Part shown: positions 57,491-64,000 of the stretch, in pieces
Numbering within the stretch: position 1 is the first letter of the stretch
How the letters are laid out: every line of letters begins with the position of its first letter
Assembly: GCA_024036415.1 (NCBI GenBank)
Contig: JAMWET010000893.1
Span: 55,076-119,075, forward strand
From: Prochilodus magdalenae
Taxonomy: Eukaryota > Chordata > Actinopteri > Characiformes > Prochilodontidae
DNA length: 64,000 bases
Reading direction: 5' to 3'
Position numbers and translations under genes: made by a program
The notes under the pieces: generated by a model
Databases searched by the model: none
Told to the model about the DNA's origin: nothing
What the model saw: the letters and a program-made list of their open reading frames with translations, nothing else

Positions 57491-59200
57491 GTTATCAATT
57501 TTATTAGTGATAGACTATCCCATTGATGAATTAAGTATTCAGATAAAAACTACTTTTTTATTAAAGAGCACTGAATATATAAATAAGAAAGAAAGAAATT
57601 TATGACTAAATAAATAAATAAGACAGGTTTCTTAAAATGAACGACTAATTGCTTTGCTAACTGGATTAATAGCTAATTATTTTCTTGGTTTTCTTTTTTA
57701 AAATCCACATTATTTTTCTCATTTTCTTTTTTTAATATCTTATTATCTTATTTGTATTTCTAATGTCTGTTACACTAAACCTGTCTATAACAAAACCCTT
57801 TTAGTGATAAAGTGCACTCTGGGTTAAAAATCTAGCAATAGTCTATAGTATTCATCTGTGTAAAACACAGTAAGATAAATGTAGTTCTATGGATTAAATG
57901 TATGATTGACACAAAGAATTTCCATCAGTGATTTTCAGTAGTCCAGTTACTCAAGGAGTCGTTTCAGCACTTTTTTTCCCCAATCTCAGGAATGTTACTT
58001 TAAAGGCCATTTAGACTGGAAATGAAAGAAAAAAGGGGGTCCCTGACTTTTGTACAGTACTATGAGTGTGAAGTTAAAATAATCACCACGTAAAGTAAAG
58101 GTTCTATATCGTTTCTTTCTCCAGTCATTATTCCAAATCAGGAACCATTTATCAACCTCTATTTTTAAGAATGTATGCTTGAGTGTTCTCATAATTGGTG
58201 TATTTTAGGGCAGAGATGTATTTTAGGTAATATTTCACATTTAGGCTTCAGCTGTGCCGTCCTGTGTGGGGTTTACAGGAGTAAGCTTCTATTTATGTGT
58301 TTTTGGAGGACCAAACTGCACATACACTAATAGCCTTTCGCTCTGACTTTGCACAGAGCAGCTGGGCATCGGTCCACAAGACATCAGACCATAGTGGATA
58401 TGAAGGTCATTCTCCCCCCCGAATGGACCTGCGGTGCCTGGCACCACTCTTGAATTTAGCTCAGTGAGGAGCAAAGGGCTGTTCAGTTTATTTGATAAAT
58501 GCATCTCGCTGTGCTCAAACTGAATGCATCAACAGTGAAAGCTTTTGAAATGTCACTCTTCTGATCAGCAGTACAGAGCACTGACTGCAGTCGGATCACT
58601 TTAAAACATTAAGGTTTGTCCAGTCGTAGTTTAGTGTACAGAGAGCTTTACCATTTGATCATTTAGCTCAAGCATATGTAACATGTAAACTGTCACTATC
58701 ACTGTTTGGATCGGGTCTTCTTCATTCATCAAAAACAAAACAGGTTAAACAGGACAGTGGCAGGCCTGGTCTCTTTCTTACACTGAAGCTCTGGTTAGAC
58801 GAGATTAGTTTTCCATGTGGAAGTGAGGTAATGCCAGTGATGCCACAAGACGTCTGTAATGTTTATGACCACTTTGCACTGGTTAAGAAATCTTGGTGTA
58901 AATGAGAGAGACGGGAGTGGCTACTCGTTTTGCGCACCACGTTCACTCCAGAAAGAGAGTACAACATATGACCATTTGCTCTAATTAGCTGTCTTACATA
59001 AATGCACTGTGTCATTAGACTCGCCATGCAACCAACATTCATCTCATAAATTCAAAGCCACATAAAATCAGCCTTTTTCCACTCATTTTATTTGTTCTGA
59101 GTGGTACACATAAAGTAGGACAGTAACCATACATGTCAGCCTTGATTCAGCCTTACCACATACAAATAGATTTCTTTGGTGCCTCAATACTTTGATCAGT

Positions 59201-59665
59201 TGTCACGCCTGCTGGCTCTCCTCCCATCCCCAATCTCCTGGACTCCGTTTCCCATAATCCACCACTTGAAGACATCACAGTCACATGTCCACCATCTCCC
59301 AGTCCCGCTCCATGTCACCTGTAGCTGATTAGCCTCGGGTACAAATACTCCTCTCTCCCACTGATCCATTGCGAAGTATTGCCTCATTGTGCGTACCGAG
59401 CGATTTCCTCTGTTGTTGTTCTCCTCGTTTGCTTACCTGGTTTGACTCCATTTTGACTTTCTGGTTTACTCTTTGTCTTTCCCCTTTGGATGCTGTTGCT
59501 GGTCTGATTGTTTTACCTGGTTCTGACTTCTGCTCGTCTCGTTACTCTGACTCAGTCCTTGCCCTCTTGGTTATGTCCGCTTGTGCCTTGTTGTGCTACG
59601 AGCCTGTTTAATAAACCTAGCTTTGCTTTTAGCTCAGTGCGCATCACAGTCTGTCCATCCTCACA
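59201..59665 (+). mobile_element. Solo LTR with a 5-bp target-site duplication
   Basis: The 465-bp unit starts TGTCACGCC and ends CCTCACA, that is TG...CA with an inverted 5-of-7 match. It is flanked on both sides by TCAGT (59196-59200 and 59666-59670). It has an AT-rich TATA-like acaaatact near 59341 and AATAAA at 59610-59615, in LTR order. A 5-bp duplication fits integration by a Ty3/gypsy-type integrase. No internal gag/pol sequence is present, as expected after LTR-LTR recombination. Confidence 0.8.
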
Positions 59666-59810
59666 TCAGTAAAAATCACTTAGATTTTTTGTAAAAAAAA
59701 ATTTCTGCTGCTGTTTGTGTTACCAGTATGTCAAAATATTGATTAGATTGATTAGTAATGATTTTATTGTTTCATAATATTGACTTTCTCTAAGGAAATA
59801 CAGAGTATGT

Positions 59811-59814
<4 letters not shown>

Positions 59815-59878
<64 letters not shown>
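59815..59878. repeat. TA microsatellite
   Basis: A perfect TA array of about 31 units. Confidence 0.96.
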
Positions 59879-59883
<5 letters not shown>

Positions 59884-60084
59884 CAATGACTCTTTTTCTT
59901 TAGCTTTTGAGAAAATCTCAAAATCAGTTGAAAGATTGTAAGTCATTATTTTGAGAACATAAGTAATGACTTGACCATAACGAATCATAAATATGATATA
60001 TATGATAATATAAACCCTTATGTTAGGAGAGTTAGATAATCATGTTTTAAGAAAGTAAGTAGATAATAATAAATAATAACAAGA

Positions 60085-60128
60085 ATAATGATAATAATAA
60101 TAATAATAATAATAACTACAACAACAAT
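60085..60128. repeat. TAA trinucleotide repeat
   Basis: About seven TAA units followed by CTACAACAACAA. Confidence 0.85.
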
Positions 60129-60703
60129 AGTACGAAGAAGAAGCAGAATGTTTTTAGATAAGTTCATTCTGGTGGGAATGGATATTTTGTTAAACTTTTA
60201 TGCAGGAATGTATCAGTCTGTAGAGCCCAGTAACTTTATTTACATGACATAACAGTGACAAAGGAAGAGCAATAAATTCATTTGTGAAAAGGTGATCCTT
60301 AACTGTGGCATCTACATTAAGCACAAAAAAAATTCACTCATGAATGTAGTTATATTTTACCTGGTGTTTAACTGTCCTAAGCTTTCTTGACTGTATAAGT
60401 AGGGCTCTAAAACAGACAGATGAATTACTAACCTGAGCCTTTCTGTGGGAGCAATGACACTGACTCGCCGCTGTCTCAGAGCACCAGCATGCTGCATTTT
60501 TACCACTGGGTGGTTTAAGTGGCAAACATGTAAATGCCTTGCTGCCTAAAGGAGTGTGTGGCTGGCTGCACACAATGTGGCTGCTGGTCTAGCCTCTCAT
60601 TTTCTCTTCCCGGGCATGCGGTGTCTCCCCAGGGGATCCGTCATTAATTTGCCTTTTTTATCTGCATAAATAGCGGAGCCAGATGAAGCGGAGCGTCACC
60701 TAA

Positions 60704-60712
60704 TGAGTCAGC
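60704..60712 (-). promoter_or_regulatory. Candidate NF-E2/MAF-type site TGAGTCAGC in a GC-rich intronic island
   Basis: The minus strand reads GCTGACTCA, the NF-E2 core. It sits in a 200-bp segment (60600-60800) that is GC-richer than its surroundings. From memory, NF-E2 acts at the human TBXAS1 promoter. A 9-bp match is common by chance, so this is only a candidate. Confidence 0.25.
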
Positions 60713-63622
60713 CAGAGGTGGGAGACGGGGGCGGGAGGGCAAGTCACAGAGCAAAATTACACATTTTCAGGCTCTCCTGCTCTCAGAGACAGAAACGGGG
60801 GGGTGTCGAATAGGGGTGGGGGTGTCGGAAAGGTTTGGAAAAAAGAAGATGGGCAGGGTTTTTTTTTTTAAGCCACAAGTACTATAACTCTGAAGAGCCA
60901 GAAGGCGAATGATTTATGGAAAAGGTTTGACCGTCTCAGAGAGGACATTTTGTTTGGCTTTTGTTCAAAGTTTGGTAAATCCATTTATCCATCCACCTCA
61001 GAAAATTCATTTTTCAGTGTATAATTAGAGAATTTGAGTTTGTGGACCCTTGACAAATGAATAAGTGAAGTATGTTAAGGATCCTTTACGGAGATCACAC
61101 TTTAAATGCACCACTATGGTTTACATTCTGAATTTAGTATATCGGGAACTAAATAAAACAAAGTTGATAAGAGAGACCGCCAACAGTGATGAGAACCCCA
61201 TGTCTGAAGAGATTAACAAGGAGCTGTTATGCTTTTCTGTGCTTTCCCTTTCCTTTGGTGTGTTATGTGGCTCTGTTACATTCTCTGTTACAAGCTGACA
61301 TCACCTTGTAGCACAGTTCTTATTGCCCACCTACCTGCAAGCTTGGCATGTCCTCACACAATGCAAGTGAGCTAAAAAAAAATCACCTTCTGAAGGTGGA
61401 TCGAGCCTACGAGCTTGTTCTTCCTTTCAGGATCAGACTCTGGCTAAAATGCACCACAGTTGTAATAGCCACTGTATAGCCACAGTGGTGTCGGGACAGT
61501 GCCTGAAGCAGGATGCCACTCTATTACTTGACCAATCAGAACAGCGTAAGCAAGCTGATCAATTGCAGCACACTGGGTTCACATGGAGGTAAATACACAG
61601 GAGCTCTAACAGAGTATATAAAATAGGCACCGACCCCAAACGACTTTTTAGCCATTATTATTTTTACATGCAGTATAAAACCACATGTACGTTTATTGTT
61701 GCTTTTGGATTGTGAATGCCATTGTTATATTTGTGCTGTAAACATCGCAACCCCTAGTTCCTGTGACCACCGCTGCAGAAATCAGAAATCTGAGTCGGTA
61801 GATTTCTTTAAAATAAAATTAAAAAAAATCATTTCTTTTAAAAAATTTAAAATATAACACATTAATTCAATCTGAAAAACTTTGTTGGCAGGAATGTTGA
61901 ACAATTGGTGGACGTCTTTGTTTTTTCCATATGGATGTATTAACTTATTACTGCTTTGTAAATCAGGAAAGCATGTAGTTTGACAGAGCATGTGTAATCT
62001 TTTGTGTACAACGTTATATAAGGTATGAATTGCCTCTTACCTTTCAGTGTTTGAAGGATTTTAGAGCCTGTGATGGATCGCCAAGCTGAAGGCCACGGGA
62101 TGCTGTTACTGATGCACTCCTTACTGCAGTGCGTCTGTACAGTTTGGGTACATTAACAGTAAAAGCAGACCCTATGCCTTTCCTCATTACACCTGTTCTC
62201 ATGCAACAGCCTAATAAGTTCCAGAATTTTCTTAAGGCTAGTGGAATTGAATGGTGGTGGATGCAGAGCCTGAGAGAATGCAAGACAAATATATGAACAC
62301 ATAAACAAACTGGGCGTATATTCATTGTGAGTACCATCTGTCTGACAGGTGATTGACAGGGTTACCTCCTCTTAGCACTCAACATGCAGGTGAAGGAAAC
62401 ACAGAAGGAGAAATATAACAATAATCTGACAGAAGGTGCAAAATTTGGAGGTTTAGGTGGAGGTAGCGGAATAGAAAGGAAGAAAAGGTAATGTATACAG
62501 AGAGGAGAGTATGACAGTTCTGTTGAGCACTCCATCAGAGAGGAAGGAAAGGAGAGAGACAGACATGCATAAAGCATAGAGAATGAAAACGCAAACGTGA
62601 CATAAACAGTGGAGCCGAGGGAGGTGTGAAACAGATGGAAAAAGCGGAAGCATTGAGAGAACCAAGAGGTGAAAGAAGCAGAGACAGCAACTAAGGGTGG
62701 CTGTCGGGCGGGGCGAGCGAGCTAAATAGAGAGTGGGAGAGAGAGAAAGAGAGAGCAGTGAGTAGCCTGGCTTTCCTGTGTGTGAATAATTCATCTGTGA
62801 GGTGCCTGTGAGGGTGAGCCTCCGGGGGGCTCTTTCCCTCGCTCATCTCCCCTCACTCATATCACTCAAGCCGGAATAAAGACCCCGCATCTCCACCGCT
62901 AAATTCAATAACACTGCCTTTGATCCCGCACCAGCCACGGCACCAGAGCTGTCGGTTCCCATACATATTGCTCTTATTTGTCTTGTTGGTTCTCCACAGC
63001 CTTCTAATGAAAGTTTAGAAACCGGATTTGTAGCATGTTTCCTTTAGACTTGTGGTAAAGGGATTCGATACGAATGCCACGAGAGAACCTTTACTACACT
63101 TTAAGCTTGCTACAAAACCTCGACGTAAACATCTCATGGCAACCTGTCATATCGCCAGTGTCCAAAGGAAAATAAGTATCTCCAAAATATGAACTTTACA
63201 GAAGAGTGACATTTCATTCTTCCCTTTCAATGTAATTTATTATAAAGAGATTTTATTCCAAGCAATTTTGGAGCATTTCTATTGGTACATTTTTGTGCAC
63301 TGTTAAGGACATGCTGGACATGCTGTTTTTTGGGACAGGGACAATACATTGTCACGATTTGTCATGACGGATCATGTTTAGTAACATAATGGTGCCATGT
63401 TCTCATTAATAGTCTTAATGTTGTGTGATAATTGTTATTGCAATGGTTACATAGAGTTCAACTAGCATTTTTATGGCATATAAACTGTCACCACATCAAA
63501 CATTAAAGTATCTATCATTGCTGTAATTGCAATCTCTGATAATAGTAGCATATACTAGCAATAATAGCAATAGACAGGCAGCTTTTTAAACCTCGAGAGG
63601 AACCAAGACTCAACAAGGGAAC

Positions 63623-63990
63623 CAATTCAATTCAATTCAACTGTATTGTCATTACACCACTACATGGTTGTACAGTATAACGAAACACAGTCAGGCTCCT
63701 TCTCCAGTGCAGTATAAAGTATATATGTATATAAATAAATAGTGTAGTGCAAAGACAAATAGACAAAACCAATGTGTGCAAACAGTACAGTATGTGTACA
63801 GGACATGTGCAAAGAGTGGAGCAGTATCAGTAAGTATGTGGTTGTAAACAGTATATAAAGCTGGTATATAAAGTGTACAGTGCAGGTGGGAGAATAGTGG
63901 CTTAATGTTCAGGTAACAGCTAAATTGCTTAGTACAGATGTTCAGTATAGATAAATAAATAAATTACCCATGCTCCTCTGGTTGACACCA
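63623..63990 (-). mobile_element. 3' end of a non-LTR retrotransposon at the right edge
   Basis: Read on the minus strand, the segment ends ATGACAATACAGTTGAATTG with further AATTG units, the classic ATGACAATAAAGTTGAATTG tail of teleost LINEs. Further inward are the words gtacaggacatgtgc and ataaagtgtacagtgcaggt. No coding part is visible before the window ends. Confidence 0.7.
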
Positions 63991-64000
63991 GAATAGAAAA

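Larger units (their letters stand above)
53605..64000 (+). other. tbxas1: Start of tbxas1 intron 9, runs to the window edge
   Basis: The donor GTAAGT at 53605 opens the intron. I searched this span by eye for the K-helix ExxR region (YLDMV, ETLR) and the heme loop (PFGxGPRxCxG) and found neither on the + strand. Apart from the listed repeats, 56000-57000, 58000-59190 and 60130-63600 hold no gene that I can support. Confidence 0.75.

Noticed and set aside
59369..59611. 80-codon open frame
   Set aside because: It lies wholly inside the solo LTR and has no known domain.

Overview
This window comes from a vertebrate nuclear genome, almost certainly a teleost fish. Exons are split by long introns with GT/AG borders and phase-consistent joins. 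The non-coding DNA is full of teleost-type elements: several Tc1-like DNA transposons, tRNA-derived SINEs, a Rex1/L2-like LINE, two solo LTR candidates and many long microsatellites. The mix is compatible with an ostariophysan fish, but I cannot name the species. No bacterial, phage or CRISPR features are present.

The one host gene I can support is thromboxane A synthase (tbxas1, CYP5A1), a cytochrome P450 on the + strand. Eight internal coding exons lie at 20092-20185, 35389-35441, 39939-40035, 42630-42746, 51957-52045, 52594-52742, 53024-53154 and 53254-53604. They give 1081 nt (360 codons after the first shared base) with no stop and with matching phases at every junction. The exon for the N-terminal membrane anchor and the exons carrying the ExxR motif and the heme-thiolate cysteine were not found. 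They presumably lie upstream of and beyond this window, so the gene is partial here and probably runs through the right edge.

Region by region: 1-20091 is non-coding sequence upstream of the first visible exon. It holds two Tc1-like elements (3598-4957 and 9960-11444), a third at 17434-18825 inserted next to a TA microsatellite, a MITE candidate and a roughly 390-bp CTTT array. 20186-35388 is a 15.2-kb intron holding a minus-strand Tc1-like fossil, one solo LTR candidate, a frameshifted Rex1/L2-like LINE and a SINE. 35442-51956 carries three more introns with a 43-bp minisatellite, GT arrays and GA-rich satellites. 51957-53604 is a compact cluster of four exons. 53605-64000 is the left part of another large intron with a SINE, further Tc1-like fossils, a solo LTR flanked by a perfect 5-bp duplication, and the 3' tail of a LINE at the right edge.

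I found no convincing new biological system. The points most worth following up are in the gene itself: a canonical threonine in the I-helix where, from memory, the human enzyme has isoleucine; a single 351-nt exon that spans two exons of the related CYP3A genes plus a hydrophilic insert of about 40 residues; and simple repeats that directly abut two splice acceptors.
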